A stretch of 43,442 nt of DNA from Candidatus Alistipes intestinigallinarum (GCA_019115745.1 DXDA01000012.1:1-43442), one strand, 5' to 3'. Numbered from the stretch's first letter, positions 1 through 9,393 are shown. Numbers and translations are program-made. The notes: generated from the sequence alone by a model not told the origin.

Positions 1-88
1 CTACAATATAAATAACGCACATCTCAATTTAGGACAATTATTTTACTCTTTTTCGAGTTGTTCCAAGTGTAAAATTATCCCTATTTCT

Positions 89-118
89 TTTGAAATGTGA
101 TAAAATGAAATAACTTTG
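89..118 (+). promoter_or_regulatory. Promoter of the PL8-led operon
   Basis: A TTTG at 89-92 is followed after 18 bases by TAACTTTG (111-118), matching the Bacteroidota -33/-7 pattern TTTG and TAnnTTTG. It lies about 45 bases before the PL8 start codon, so transcription should begin near 125. Functional assignment is inferred from the consensus. Confidence 0.75.
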
Positions 119-122
119 CATA

Positions 123-136
123 TGTATGAACATACA
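123..136. promoter_or_regulatory. Palindrome at the predicted transcription start of the PL8 operon
   Basis: TGTATG and CATACA are perfect 6-base inverted arms separated by AA. The site lies just downstream of the -7 box, where a bound repressor would block transcription. The GTATnnnATAC-like shape resembles operators of the HutC/UTRA class of GntR regulators, and such a regulator is encoded at 21114. The link is an inference. Confidence 0.4.
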
Positions 137-161
137 ACATCTACATTAAATCAACTACGAG

Positions 162-2312
162 ATGTTTTCACTGTTATTGGCATATCTGGCGACGTTCGTA
201 CTCGATTCGGAAATATGTTGCAAAGATGACAAGTATGCGATCATCATCGATCGTGTCTGCAGAGAGCATCTGAAAGCCACCCCTTCGTCCATCGTCCAAG
301 ATTCACTCGCCACCACATACCAATCCTCCATTACACCCAACGGAACCTGGACAGATATCAACTATGAATCCGTTTCCATGACAGAATGGTCTCCGATCAC
401 TCATCTGGAACGGCTGTTGATTTTATCAACGGTCTATCTGTCACCCGAGAGTCGTTATTACGCATCCGACACGGTTTTCCGACACATTGTGCTCGGATTA
501 CAATGGTGGGATGCGAATCGGCCCACAAGCAAGAATTGGTGGTACCAATGGGTCGGAGTTCCTCAACATGTGGGCTTGCTCCTGACACTGATGCGACACG
601 GAGAGAACCCTATTCCGCCGGAGTTGGAGAACAATCTGCTGAAAAACATGGAGGAAACCGCAGGTGACCCGGAAGAAGCCGGGTCCAAGGGTTCTGCAGC
701 GAACAAAATCGATGTATCCGTCCACTGGATATATCGAGGAGCCTTGACCCGCAACAACGAGGTTTTGGCAAAAGGATTTCGGAACATTTTCCAACCGATA
801 TCCTTCACTACGGGAGAAGGGATACAGAACGATTTCTCGTATCTGCAGCATGGGCCTCAGCTCTACATCGGCGGCTATGGAGAGGTCGTCGTGGAAAAAG
901 TAGCCTGGGCAGCATCAATAGCCAAAGATACGGAATACAGGCTGCCGAAAGATAAGCTGAACATTCTCTCGCACTTTCTCCTGGATGCATACCTGCCGTC
1001 AATCTGCGGAAGAAAAATTCTGGGGAATGTTTCCGGAAGACAGATCGCCCGCAAAGGAGCTTTGGACAAAACATCCATACTCCCGACTCTCGAACGCATG
1101 AAACGGCTGGATCCTTCGAACCGGGATATATACGAAAAAGCCATCCAGGGAATCGGAAGAAGGTATGCCGGGCCGTACGGCAATTCTACCCCATACCGCC
1201 ATTATTGGAGAGCCGATTACAGTCTCTCGTCGACAACAAGCGGACAATTCGACGTAAGAATGAGTTCGACACGCACCTATCGGTCAGAAAATGGGAACGG
1301 AGAGAACATGCTGGGCTATTTCCTGAGCGACGGAGCCACCTTCATTACCATCGACGGAAACGAATACGACGACATCTACCCTTCGTGGGATTGGAGCGCA
1401 ATTCCGGGAACCACGACACCCCATCTTCCCGCCTCACAGATTCCAATTCCGCATGAATGGGGAACGTTCGGTACCTCCACCTTTGTCGGCGGAGTCCAGG
1501 GCTGCATGTGCGGACTGACGGCATATGAATATGTTGATACAAATACGGTTTTCAAGATAAGAGCTGACAAGTCCTGGTTTTTCTGTCGGAATGAGGTGGT
1601 CTGTCTCGGGAGCGGAGTATCGTGTACGAGCGACTATCCGTCTATGACTACCGTTAACCAAACGCTATCAAAAGGCCCGATATACTATGGGACAACCGGG
1701 ATCACCGACACGCTGACCGACTCGCACCTTCGAGGGAAACCCCTGAACTGGGTCTGGCACAACAAGGTCGGCTATTATTTCCCGTGGGATATACCCGTCG
1801 AGTTATCGGATGCGGAAAAATCGGGAAACTGGGTCGACATCAACCGAAATACACACCCGGAAAGCGTCACCAACCGGATTTTCTCGATCACAATTCCGCA
1901 TGGCATACACCCGTCTTCAGCAAAATATGCATACATCGTGGTCAGGGACACCTCCTGCGAACAGATGAAAAACTACGAGGGCGGTACACTACGAATCTTG
2001 CAGGCGGACGACAAACTCCACGTCATTTGCGATACGCTGTCGGGCTGTTGGGGATTTGCCTTTTTCAAGGCCGGACGATACACCTCTTCCGATCTCGACA
2101 TAAGGGTGGAAGCCCCCTGTCTGATCCTGCTGGAGAGGAATCCCGACAGTGGGACTTATGTCATGCAAATCTCTTCGCCTTCACAAAACCGGGCCGAAAT
2201 TGGCGTAGAGATAGCGATAGCAGGACTGGGAAAGGAGCGGATCACGGCGGAATTTCCCGTGAACGACAAGCGGTATGCCGGCATGACGCAATCATATGAA
2301 CTGTTCAAATAA
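162..2312 (+). CDS. Polysaccharide lyase family 8 (PL8) enzyme
   Basis: The 716-residue product matches the size of chondroitin AC-type PL8 lyases (about 700 residues), which cut hexosamine-uronate or related bonds by beta-elimination and leave an unsaturated uronate. The alpha/alpha toroid has the NWWYQWVGVPQ motif (125-135). The catalytic set can be placed by spacing: Asn181 in the GSAANK segment, His230 and Tyr239 (nine apart), Arg293 and Arg297 (four apart), and Glu376. A beta-sandwich C-terminal half follows. The first 15 residues are hydrophobic and probably a signal peptide, although there is no clean cleavage site. ATG 162 lies about 45 bases after a good promoter and no earlier in-frame start is convincing. 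It leads a unit with the M24-like, M81 and HTCS genes. Substrate (hyaluronan/chondroitin-like or xanthan-like) cannot be read from the sequence. Confidence 0.9.
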   Translation: MFSLLLAYLATFVLDSEICCKDDKYAIIIDRVCREHLKATPSSIVQDSLATTYQSSITPNGTWTDINYESVSMTEWSPITHLERLLILSTVYLSPESRYYASDTVFRHIVLGLQWWDANRPTSKNWWYQWVGVPQHVGLLLTLMRHGENPIPPELENNLLKNMEETAGDPEEAGSKGSAANKIDVSVHWIYRGALTRNNEVLAKGFRNIFQPISFTTGEGIQNDFSYLQHGPQLYIGGYGEVVVEKVAWAASIAKDTEYRLPKDKLNILSHFLLDAYLPSICGRKILGNVSGRQIARKGALDKTSILPTLERMKRLDPSNRDIYEKAIQGIGRRYAGPYGNSTPYRHYWRADYSLSSTTSGQFDVRMSSTRTYRSENGNGENMLGYFLSDGATFITIDGNEYDDIYPSWDWSAIPGTTTPHLPASQIPIPHEWGTFGTSTFVGGVQGCMCGLTAYEYVDTNTVFKIRADKSWFFCRNEVVCLGSGVSCTSDYPSMTTVNQTLSKGPIYYGTTGITDTLTDSHLRGKPLNWVWHNKVGYYFPWDIPVELSDAEKSGNWVDINRNTHPESVTNRIFSITIPHGIHPSSAKYAYIVVRDTSCEQMKNYEGGTLRILQADDKLHVICDTLSGCWGFAFFKAGRYTSSDLDIRVEAPCLILLERNPDSGTYVMQISSPSQNRAEIGVEIAIAGLGKERITAEFPVNDKRYAGMTQSYELFK

Positions 2313-2323
2313 ATCATGCACCG

Positions 2324-3721
2324 ATGAAACGAGTCGTATTGAAAAAGATCGAATGGCCGGATTTCGGACACGCAGAGCCTCTGCCGCCCCCGACGGTCCA
2401 GGAGCTGCAGAGCCGCATGAAGCAATGCCGAATTGCCATGTCAAGACGCGGGTTATCGCATCTGATCGTGTACGCAGACCGGGAGCACTTTGCCAATCTC
2501 TGTTATCTTACGTATTTCGATCCAAGATTCGAGGAGGCCCTGATGATCATAAACCGGGATACGGAGTTCCCGTTGGTGGTTGTCGGGAACGAATGTGTCG
2601 GGCATCTGAACATCTCTCCCTTGCTGCAGTCCGGGCAGCTCCGATACGAACGCTACCAACCCTTTTCGCTGCTGAATCAACCCCGCGACGAGAGTCGCCC
2701 ATTGAAGAGGATTTTCGAGTCGGAAGGCATTCGCAAGGATTCCACCGTAGGGTGCGTCGGCTGGAAATACTTCTCCGAACAAGAGTTCGACAATCCGGAA
2801 ACGATTCTTGATCTGCCGGCATACCTGGCAGATACGTTAAGATCGCTTGCCGGGAAGGTGCTGAATGTCACGGATCTCTTCATGGCCCCGTCATACGGAT
2901 TGCGAGCGACCTGCACCCCTTATGAGATCGCCGTTTTCGAATTTTCGAATGTGATGGCCTCGGAAGGGATGAAGAATGTACTGAAACACTTCAAAGCAGG
3001 AGTCCCGGACTTCGAGCTGGTGCAACACTATCAGTACACGGGATACCCGCTGAGTTGTCATATCGGGATGAAAAGCAGCGGAAATCTCCATTACGGGCTC
3101 TCCTCCCCGACCGGATCGGAAGTCCGCCGGGGAGACCCCTGCTCGACAGGAATCGCCTACTGGGGAAGCAATATCTGCCGGGCCGGCTGGGTTGCAGCGG
3201 ACAAAGTGGATCTTCCGGAAGCCGCACGGGATTATGTGGAAAATTTTGCCGCCCCCTACTTTCTGGCCTGTGACGCATGGCTGGAGCACCTGCGGATCGG
3301 CGTTCCGGGAGGTGAATTGCAACGAATTATCGACGAAGCCCTTCCCTACGATCAATTCGGTGTATTCCTCAATCCGGGGCATCTGATCCATTTGGACGAA
3401 TGGCTCAGTTCACCCATATACAGAGGGTCAACCGAAATTTTGAGATCGGGCATGTACCTCCAGACCGACATCATTCCGAGATCGGCCGTCTACTCCTCGT
3501 CCAGAATGGAGGACGGGCTCGTTCTTGCCGACGCTGCATTGCAGCAGGAACTGGCCCGACAATATCCGACGACCTATGCCCGCTGTCTGTCACGGAGGGA
3601 ATTCATCCGGCAGACGATCGGCATAACGCTCTCGGAGGATGTCCTGCCACTCTCCAATACATTCGGGCTGGTGCCGCCGTATTTTCTGGATTATCGAACC
3701 ATACTAACCATTCAATCATGA
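2324..3721 (+). CDS. M24 (creatinase/Xaa-Pro aminopeptidase fold) protein with degenerate metal site
   Basis: The 465-residue product has the two-part layout of M24 proteins: an N-terminal creatinase-like domain (about 25-185) and a pita-bread domain (about 195-435). No signal peptide is visible, so it is probably cytoplasmic. The usual five metal ligands are largely absent. The DxG and YxxD positions read PCSTG (272-276) and SNICR (282-286); the GHG histidine region reads NPGHLIHLDEW (350-360) and is kept; the first glutamate position reads LQTDII; SRMED (393-397) may keep the last. This resembles creatinase, which works without metal, more than a true aminopeptidase. The start lies 11 bases after PL8, and the stop overlaps the M81 start as ATGA. 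Substrate is unknown; a C-N bond hydrolase of a small guanidino, amide or peptide compound is plausible. Confidence 0.7.
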   Translation: MKRVVLKKIEWPDFGHAEPLPPPTVQELQSRMKQCRIAMSRRGLSHLIVYADREHFANLCYLTYFDPRFEEALMIINRDTEFPLVVVGNECVGHLNISPLLQSGQLRYERYQPFSLLNQPRDESRPLKRIFESEGIRKDSTVGCVGWKYFSEQEFDNPETILDLPAYLADTLRSLAGKVLNVTDLFMAPSYGLRATCTPYEIAVFEFSNVMASEGMKNVLKHFKAGVPDFELVQHYQYTGYPLSCHIGMKSSGNLHYGLSSPTGSEVRRGDPCSTGIAYWGSNICRAGWVAADKVDLPEAARDYVENFAAPYFLACDAWLEHLRIGVPGGELQRIIDEALPYDQFGVFLNPGHLIHLDEWLSSPIYRGSTEILRSGMYLQTDIIPRSAVYSSSRMEDGLVLADAALQQELARQYPTTYARCLSRREFIRQTIGITLSEDVLPLSNTFGLVPPYFLDYRTILTIQS

Positions 3722-5220
3722 ACCGACTATTGACCCTGGCCCTGCTTTGCCTGACGTGCTCCTGCGCCGGGAACAGGCATGAACTGCGGATTCTGACGTG
3801 CGGAATCCGCCACGAATCCAACACCTTCTCCTCACAACCGACAACCGCAGAGGACTTCACCCTGTATCGGGGCGAGGAGGCGATCAGAAATGTTCCCTGG
3901 GCCGACACGTTACTGGCGGCAGGTGTTGACCTTATTCCGATACTCCATGCCTATGCATGGCCCGGCGGCGTTGTCGAGAAATCCGCCTTCGAATCTATGC
4001 AAAACGAGATTCTTGACGGAATCAGAAAAGCCGGGCGGCTCGATGGAATCTATCTCGACCTGCATGGAGCCCTCCATGTGGATGGTTACGACGATCCTCA
4101 GGCTACGTTCGTGCGCAAAATCCGGGAAATCGTCGGCAACGACGTAGTCATAGCCGCCAGTTTCGATGCCCATGGCAATGTCTCGAAAGAGCTGTACGAG
4201 CAACTGAATCTGCTGACGGGCTTCCGAACGGTTCCGCATCGTGACGGGATGGAGACCAAGGTAAGAGCCGTTAAGATGTTGTTAAAAACGCTGAAAGAAA
4301 AGCTGAAACCGCAAATCACCTGCGTTGAGATTCCCATTCTCGTGCCGGGCGAAAAGAGCATCACGGAGGTCGAGCCGCTGAAATCAATATACGAACAAAT
4401 CGTCCCCAACACCGAGAAGGAGGGAATCATGGATGTCTCCATTCTGGCCGGTTATGCCTGGGCGGATCTTCCGCGCTCGGCCATGCGGGTCTTCGTCGTA
4501 GCCGACGACAAAAAATATCAGCCTCAGGCCCGGGAGATCGCCTGCGATCTGGCTCAGCAGATCTGGGATTGCCGGGATCGGCTGGAACTGGACGTTCCTT
4601 CGGGGTCGATCGAGGAGATGCTGGACCTGGCAAAACAGTACCCGGGAAAGACCGTATTCATCTCGGATTCGGGAGACAACACAACAGCCGGAGCCCCCGG
4701 GGACAATCCACAGGTTGCTGCGGCGTTTATCAACAGGAAGATCAAGAACGCACTGGTGACCGCCATCGTTGATCCGGCTTCGCTGCAACAATGCGTGGAG
4801 GTCGGAGCAGGCAACCGCGTGGAGTTATCGCTCGGCGGGAAAAAAGACACGCAATTCGGCAAACCGCTGCAAATCCAAGGGAAAGTCGTTTTCGTATCGC
4901 CCGAGGAGATACTGAAAACGGACCGTGCAGCGGCCGTCATCGATGTCGACGGAGTCAAGATCGTGATCGTGAATACCCGACGGTCGTTTACGACGCTGAA
5001 TGATTTCCGGGAAATCAACGAAGATCCGCTGTCGTACGACATCGTGGTCGTCAAGCTCGGCTATCTCTATCCGGAACTTCGGGACATTGCACCCGTACAT
5101 TTGATGGCTCTGACCAGCGGTTACTGCAACCTTACCATCGAATCACTGCCATTCAAGCATCTGGACGGTCCGGCCTATCCGCTGGACAAGGAGATGGAGT
5201 GGTGTCCGATTCCGGATTGA
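3718..5220 (+). CDS. M81 (MlrC/microcystinase C-type) metallopeptidase-like lipoprotein
   Basis: The 500-residue product belongs to the MlrC family, zinc amide hydrolases named after an enzyme that opens microcystin breakdown products. Motifs in order: RHESNTF (31-37), YLDLHGA (112-118), SFDAHGN (148-154) and TVPHRD (172-177). Asp150, His152 and His174 are the likely zinc ligands. The MlrC C-terminal domain follows (about 310-490). ATG 3718 was chosen because it overlaps the M24-like stop as ATGA and begins a lipoprotein-like signal (LLTLALLCLTCSC); the frame is open further upstream, but only as a shadow of the previous gene. The lipid site is probably Cys14 or Cys16, so it would be anchored in the envelope. 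The pairing with an M24-fold protein suggests joint action on one amide-bearing compound. Confidence 0.82.
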   Translation: MNRLLTLALLCLTCSCAGNRHELRILTCGIRHESNTFSSQPTTAEDFTLYRGEEAIRNVPWADTLLAAGVDLIPILHAYAWPGGVVEKSAFESMQNEILDGIRKAGRLDGIYLDLHGALHVDGYDDPQATFVRKIREIVGNDVVIAASFDAHGNVSKELYEQLNLLTGFRTVPHRDGMETKVRAVKMLLKTLKEKLKPQITCVEIPILVPGEKSITEVEPLKSIYEQIVPNTEKEGIMDVSILAGYAWADLPRSAMRVFVVADDKKYQPQAREIACDLAQQIWDCRDRLELDVPSGSIEEMLDLAKQYPGKTVFISDSGDNTTAGAPGDNPQVAAAFINRKIKNALVTAIVDPASLQQCVEVGAGNRVELSLGGKKDTQFGKPLQIQGKVVFVSPEEILKTDRAAAVIDVDGVKIVIVNTRRSFTTLNDFREINEDPLSYDIVVVKLGYLYPELRDIAPVHLMALTSGYCNLTIESLPFKHLDGPAYPLDKEMEWCPIPD

Positions 5221-5233
5221 TCCCCGCAATACC

Positions 5234-8200
5234 ATGAAAAGAGCAGTCAGCATTCTGATCCAGCTTCTCGTCATACTCCCGGGATACGGCCAATATTTCC
5301 ATCACATCGGTATCCGGGAGGGATTGTCGCAGTTATATGTAAAGTCGATCTACCAGGACAAACACGGAAGAATGTGGTTTGGAACAAACAGCGGGATCGA
5401 CATTTACGATGGAAATTCCATGTATGCACTGGATCTGGCTGACTGCATCTCCCAAAACGTCGAACTTCTCTACAACAAGAGTTCGGCCGGCAAGATTGTG
5501 GGTGATGAAGCAGGAGACGTTTACTTCATTGTAGGCGGACGTTTCATTCAGTACCGCCATGCAACCGGGAAATGCAGAGTCTGTTCCGACACACCGGTAT
5601 CGGTGGTGCGCTCCCACGACGGGGCTGTTTATCTGTGGGGACGGGAGGGATTGTATGCCTGGAATGCAGAACACGACAGGCTGGAGCTGATCAACCGGAT
5701 CATGCTGGACCGGGTCACGGATTTTGTCATCGGCCGAGACGGAACAGTCTGGATCGCAACCGGGCTTGGTCTCTACCGAATGGATACGCCCGACTCTCCT
5801 CCGGTGTTATACGCCCCGCTGAGGTCGCTGAACTCCCTGTATGAGACATCGCGGGGAGACTTGTGGATTGCAAGCGACAAGCAGGGCATCTACCGGAAAA
5901 CCGCAGACGGCAAACTGGTCAACTACAACAAATCCAACTCGTCGGACATCGGATTGTCCTGCGATTTTGTCCGCGATATCGTGGAGGACCGGGCCGGGAA
6001 CCTATGGTTCGGGACATTCGACGGATTGTACAAGTACGACCTCGGGCAGAATCGGTTTTCGGTTTTCAAACGCGGGAATACCCTGGGAAGCCTGGCCAAT
6101 TCGTCGATCTACTCGCTGTATTCCGACGATCAGGATTATATTTGGATCGGGACCTATTATGGCGGGGTCAACTACTTCGACCCCGACTTCGGGATCTCCT
6201 ATTTCCCGGCCAATCAGGCGCAGAACGGGCTTTCCCATCCGGTGATCGGGAACATGGTGGAAGATAAGCGGGGCATCATCTGGATCTGTACGGAAGGCGG
6301 AGGTTTGAACTCGTTCGATCCGCGAACACGGCAGATCCGCCATTTCCAGAACAAGGGTTCCTCGGAATATCTTCCGGGCACCAATCTGAAAGCTATCGCT
6401 TACGATCGTACGCAGGACGAACTCTACCTTGCCACCTATCCACTGGGGCTCTATGCCTATGATATCCGCAACAATCGGTTCAGGACGATCATCCGGGAGC
6501 CGGGGTCACAACGCGGCGCCCCGGCAGATCTGATCCACAGTCTGCAGATCTACGATGGCCTGCTTTACCTCGGTGCAACCAACGGTGTCTTCAGTATGGA
6601 TCTCAGCACATCGCACATCCGTCCGGTTATTCCGAACCGCTACGTAGCCTTTTCCCGGATCGACCAACAGGGAAACATCTGGACGGTCGACAACAAGGTC
6701 ATCCGCAAGTATCCGCTGCAGGACCCGAAGAATTTTCAGGAGTACCGTTTAAATATCACATCGAATCTTCTGTATCTCACAACGGTCTACGACGACACGG
6801 AGGGCCGGATCTATGCGCTGACAGCCGGGAGCGGTCTCTTCGTTCTGAACGAAGAGACGAATGAATTCGAACGTTTCCCCAAAAACAACACCTCGCTTGC
6901 TTCGGACCATTGTTACAAGCTGGCGGATACCGGGCACCACCTGCTCGTAACCGGGAGCAAAGGACTGGTGGTCCTGGACCGGGAGGGGAAAATCACCAAA
7001 ATCTATTCGTCCAATGTCGAGCCCTTCTCCGCCTATGTCTCCGATTGCGGGCTGTTCGTCTCATCGGACAACCTGCTTTATGTCGGAGGGACCAATGGTC
7101 TGGTAACACTGGAACCATCCAGTCTGGACCGCTATTCCCACGGAAAGATCTACTTTTCGTCGCTAATTCTCGACAACGAAAAGATGGAGCCGGGTGACAA
7201 ACACGGCATTCTCGACAAACCGCTTCCTGAGATGGAGCGCATCACGCTTCCGTATCACGCCCGGAGTCTGAAAATCGAGTTCGCAACCAACGTGTTCGAC
7301 GACCGCTATGCGACCTGCATGTACGAATACTTTCTGGATGGCTTTGACCGGCAATGGAACAACATCTCCGACAATACGATCATCTACACTAACCTATCTC
7401 CGGGCCGGTATGCCCTGACTCTTCGGCCCAAGAGCGAGTTCCAGTCGGAGAGCCATCGGCTGGATTCCGCCCATCTCGACATCCGGATCCTTTATCCGTG
7501 GTATTTGAGATGGTGGTCGCTGCTGCTGTTTTCCGTCGTTCTTCTGACGGGAGGGGTGTTGCTGTACCGGAACAGAATCCGGCACAAGGAACTGGAGCGT
7601 TCCCTCGAAATGGAACACCTGGAGAAAAAACACATCCAGGAGGTCAACGAGGCAAAGTTGCAGTTCTTCACGAACGTCAGTCACGAATTCAGGACACCGC
7701 TTACGCTGATCATCGGACAGATCGACATACTCATGCAGAATACGACCCTGGCACCCGTCGTCTATAACCGCATCCTGAAGATCTGGAATCAGGTTCAGCG
7801 CATGAACCGGTTGGTCTCCGAACTGCTGGATTTCCGGAAATATGAAAGCAACAATGCTCGGATTACCGTAGCGCCGGAGAGTATTCGCAAACTCATTGCG
7901 GAGATAACGGACTCGTTCAAGGATATGGCTGCACAGAAAGGCGTGAAATATACGGTCGTACTCCCGGAGGAGGATTATACGGCCTGGATCGACCGGGAGC
8001 AGATGTCTACCGTGTTCATCAACCTCATCTCCAACTCCCTGAAGTTCGTCGGGAATAACGGAGAAGTGAGTATCGTTGTCCAGGATTCCGATCCGGAATA
8101 CGTCCGTGTGGATGTCTCCGACAACGGGATCGGCATCAAAAAAGAGGAACAGAAGCGTATCTTTGACTGTTTTTATCAGTCCACCCTGAATCCGGCGTCC

Positions 8201-9235
8201 GCAAGTGGCACGGGCATCGGATTGTCACTGACCCAGGAGATCGTCCGAATGCACGAAGGCCGAATCGAACTCGAAAGTGAAGAGGGAAAAGGCTCAACAT
8301 TCCGAGTTTTTCTCCGGAAAGACAACCGATGCTTCCAAGACAATCCGCATATCGTCCTGAAAGAATCCGCAGAGAGGCGACCTGCAGTTTCGGACGTACT
8401 TCTCGACAAACATCCGGAGCACATCGATGTCGTCGGGGAGGATCTTCCGGCAGAGCATGACGGCACCAAGCCGACAGCCCTTCTCATCGACGACAATCCC
8501 GCCCTGCTCGATACGCTCCGGGAGATCTTCTCGGAGATGTTCGCAGTGGAGGTAGCAACCAGTGGAATCGAAGGTCTGGAAAAAGCCCGGGAACTCATGC
8601 CGGACATCATCATCAGCGACGTGGTGATGCCGGATATGCTGGGCACGGAGCTGTGCCGGAAAATCAAGGGCAGTCTCACCATGTCGCACATACCTGTCGT
8701 GCTGCTGACGGCCCTAACCTTGCCCGAACACAACATCGAAGGGCTGCGCGCCGGAGCCGACGATTACGTCACCAAACCATTTTATCCGAAACTTCTGCTG
8801 GCCCGCTGTCTGAATCTGATCCGAACCCGACGTTCCTATGCCCACGCGTTCGTGAAGAGTCCGGACATGAACATCGAACTGCTGGCCACGACCCAACTGG
8901 ATAAGGCTTTTCTCGAAAACGTCACGCGAATCGTCGACGCTCACCTGGAGGATCCCGAGTTCGACGTCACGGTTCTCGTTTCGGAACTGGCCCTGAGCCG
9001 GAGCGCCCTGTTTGCCAAATTCAAATCGCTGGCAGGACAAACCCCTAACGATTTCATCATCGGCCGTCGTCTCAAGGCTGCCGCCGAGCTGTTGGCAACC
9101 AACCCCGGGCTCTCCGTCTCCGACATCGCCTATCGATATACCTTCTGTACCCCGGGTTATTTCGGGAAATTGTTCAAGGCACAGTTCGGCGTCTCCCCAA
9201 CCGAATACAGGGAGCATCAGACGAAAGAATCGTAG
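5234..9235 (+). CDS. Hybrid two-component system sensor/regulator (HTCS)
   Basis: This 1333-residue one-protein signalling system controls PUL transcription in Bacteroidota. Order: signal peptide (1-20); two-component propeller repeats (about 25-665) with recurrent DxxGxxWxGT-type motifs; Y_Y_Y domain (about 674-745); one membrane helix (about 756-776); HisKA with NVSHEFRTPLTL and phospho-accepting His817; HATPase with NLISNS, DNGIGI and GTGIGLS (about 920-1035); receiver with Asp1086-Asp1087, phospho-acceptor Asp1129 and Lys1181; AraC-type DNA-binding domain (about 1230-1330). The periplasmic propeller normally binds an oligosaccharide from the target glycan. All key residues are intact. It starts 13 bases after the M81 gene, so sensor and lyase are probably co-transcribed, and it lies directly before the SusC promoter it should activate. 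Confidence 0.95.
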   Translation: MKRAVSILIQLLVILPGYGQYFHHIGIREGLSQLYVKSIYQDKHGRMWFGTNSGIDIYDGNSMYALDLADCISQNVELLYNKSSAGKIVGDEAGDVYFIVGGRFIQYRHATGKCRVCSDTPVSVVRSHDGAVYLWGREGLYAWNAEHDRLELINRIMLDRVTDFVIGRDGTVWIATGLGLYRMDTPDSPPVLYAPLRSLNSLYETSRGDLWIASDKQGIYRKTADGKLVNYNKSNSSDIGLSCDFVRDIVEDRAGNLWFGTFDGLYKYDLGQNRFSVFKRGNTLGSLANSSIYSLYSDDQDYIWIGTYYGGVNYFDPDFGISYFPANQAQNGLSHPVIGNMVEDKRGIIWICTEGGGLNSFDPRTRQIRHFQNKGSSEYLPGTNLKAIAYDRTQDELYLATYPLGLYAYDIRNNRFRTIIREPGSQRGAPADLIHSLQIYDGLLYLGATNGVFSMDLSTSHIRPVIPNRYVAFSRIDQQGNIWTVDNKVIRKYPLQDPKNFQEYRLNITSNLLYLTTVYDDTEGRIYALTAGSGLFVLNEETNEFERFPKNNTSLASDHCYKLADTGHHLLVTGSKGLVVLDREGKITKIYSSNVEPFSAYVSDCGLFVSSDNLLYVGGTNGLVTLEPSSLDRYSHGKIYFSSLILDNEKMEPGDKHGILDKPLPEMERITLPYHARSLKIEFATNVFDDRYATCMYEYFLDGFDRQWNNISDNTIIYTNLSPGRYALTLRPKSEFQSESHRLDSAHLDIRILYPWYLRWWSLLLFSVVLLTGGVLLYRNRIRHKELERSLEMEHLEKKHIQEVNEAKLQFFTNVSHEFRTPLTLIIGQIDILMQNTTLAPVVYNRILKIWNQVQRMNRLVSELLDFRKYESNNARITVAPESIRKLIAEITDSFKDMAAQKGVKYTVVLPEEDYTAWIDREQMSTVFINLISNSLKFVGNNGEVSIVVQDSDPEYVRVDVSDNGIGIKKEEQKRIFDCFYQSTLNPASASGTGIGLSLTQEIVRMHEGRIELESEEGKGSTFRVFLRKDNRCFQDNPHIVLKESAERRPAVSDVLLDKHPEHIDVVGEDLPAEHDGTKPTALLIDDNPALLDTLREIFSEMFAVEVATSGIEGLEKARELMPDIIISDVVMPDMLGTELCRKIKGSLTMSHIPVVLLTALTLPEHNIEGLRAGADDYVTKPFYPKLLLARCLNLIRTRRSYAHAFVKSPDMNIELLATTQLDKAFLENVTRIVDAHLEDPEFDVTVLVSELALSRSALFAKFKSLAGQTPNDFIIGRRLKAAAELLATNPGLSVSDIAYRYTFCTPGYFGKLFKAQFGVSPTEYREHQTKES

Positions 9236-9277
9236 ACTGCGGTTACGTCTCCTTCCCGGACCATTTTCACCCCTAAA

Positions 9278-9293
9278 AGTCCGAGTCTGGACT
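9278..9293. promoter_or_regulatory. Inverted repeat between HTCS and susC
   Basis: AGTCC (9278-9282) and GGACT (9289-9293) flank a 6-base spacer, and the symmetry weakly extends outward as CTAAAA and ATTTTTAG. The T-rich tail could make it a weak terminator of the HTCS unit, or it could be a regulator site upstream of the susC promoter. The sequence does not decide between these. Confidence 0.35.
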
Positions 9294-9308
9294 ATTTTTA
9301 GTATCGAA

Positions 9309-9330
9309 ACGGATGATTTTATACATCCGT
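9309..9330. promoter_or_regulatory. Inverted repeat upstream of the susC promoter
   Basis: ACGGATG (9309-9315) and CATCCGT (9324-9330) are perfect 7-base arms around an 8-base AT-only spacer. The site lies about 17 bases upstream of the -7 box of susC, in the position where an activator such as the HTCS would bind. Function is inferred from position only. Confidence 0.4.
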
Positions 9331-9346
9331 CAAACCTTCTTTCTCA

Positions 9347-9354
9347 TAGCTTTG
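9347..9354 (+). promoter_or_regulatory. susC operon -7 box
   Basis: TAGCTTTG fits TAnnTTTG and lies 39 bases before the susC start. No clear TTTG -33 element is present at 19-20 bases upstream, which fits an activator-dependent PUL promoter. Confidence 0.6.
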
Positions 9355-9393
9355 TTATGAGGAACAACCACTAACCTAATAAACCTGTCGCTT

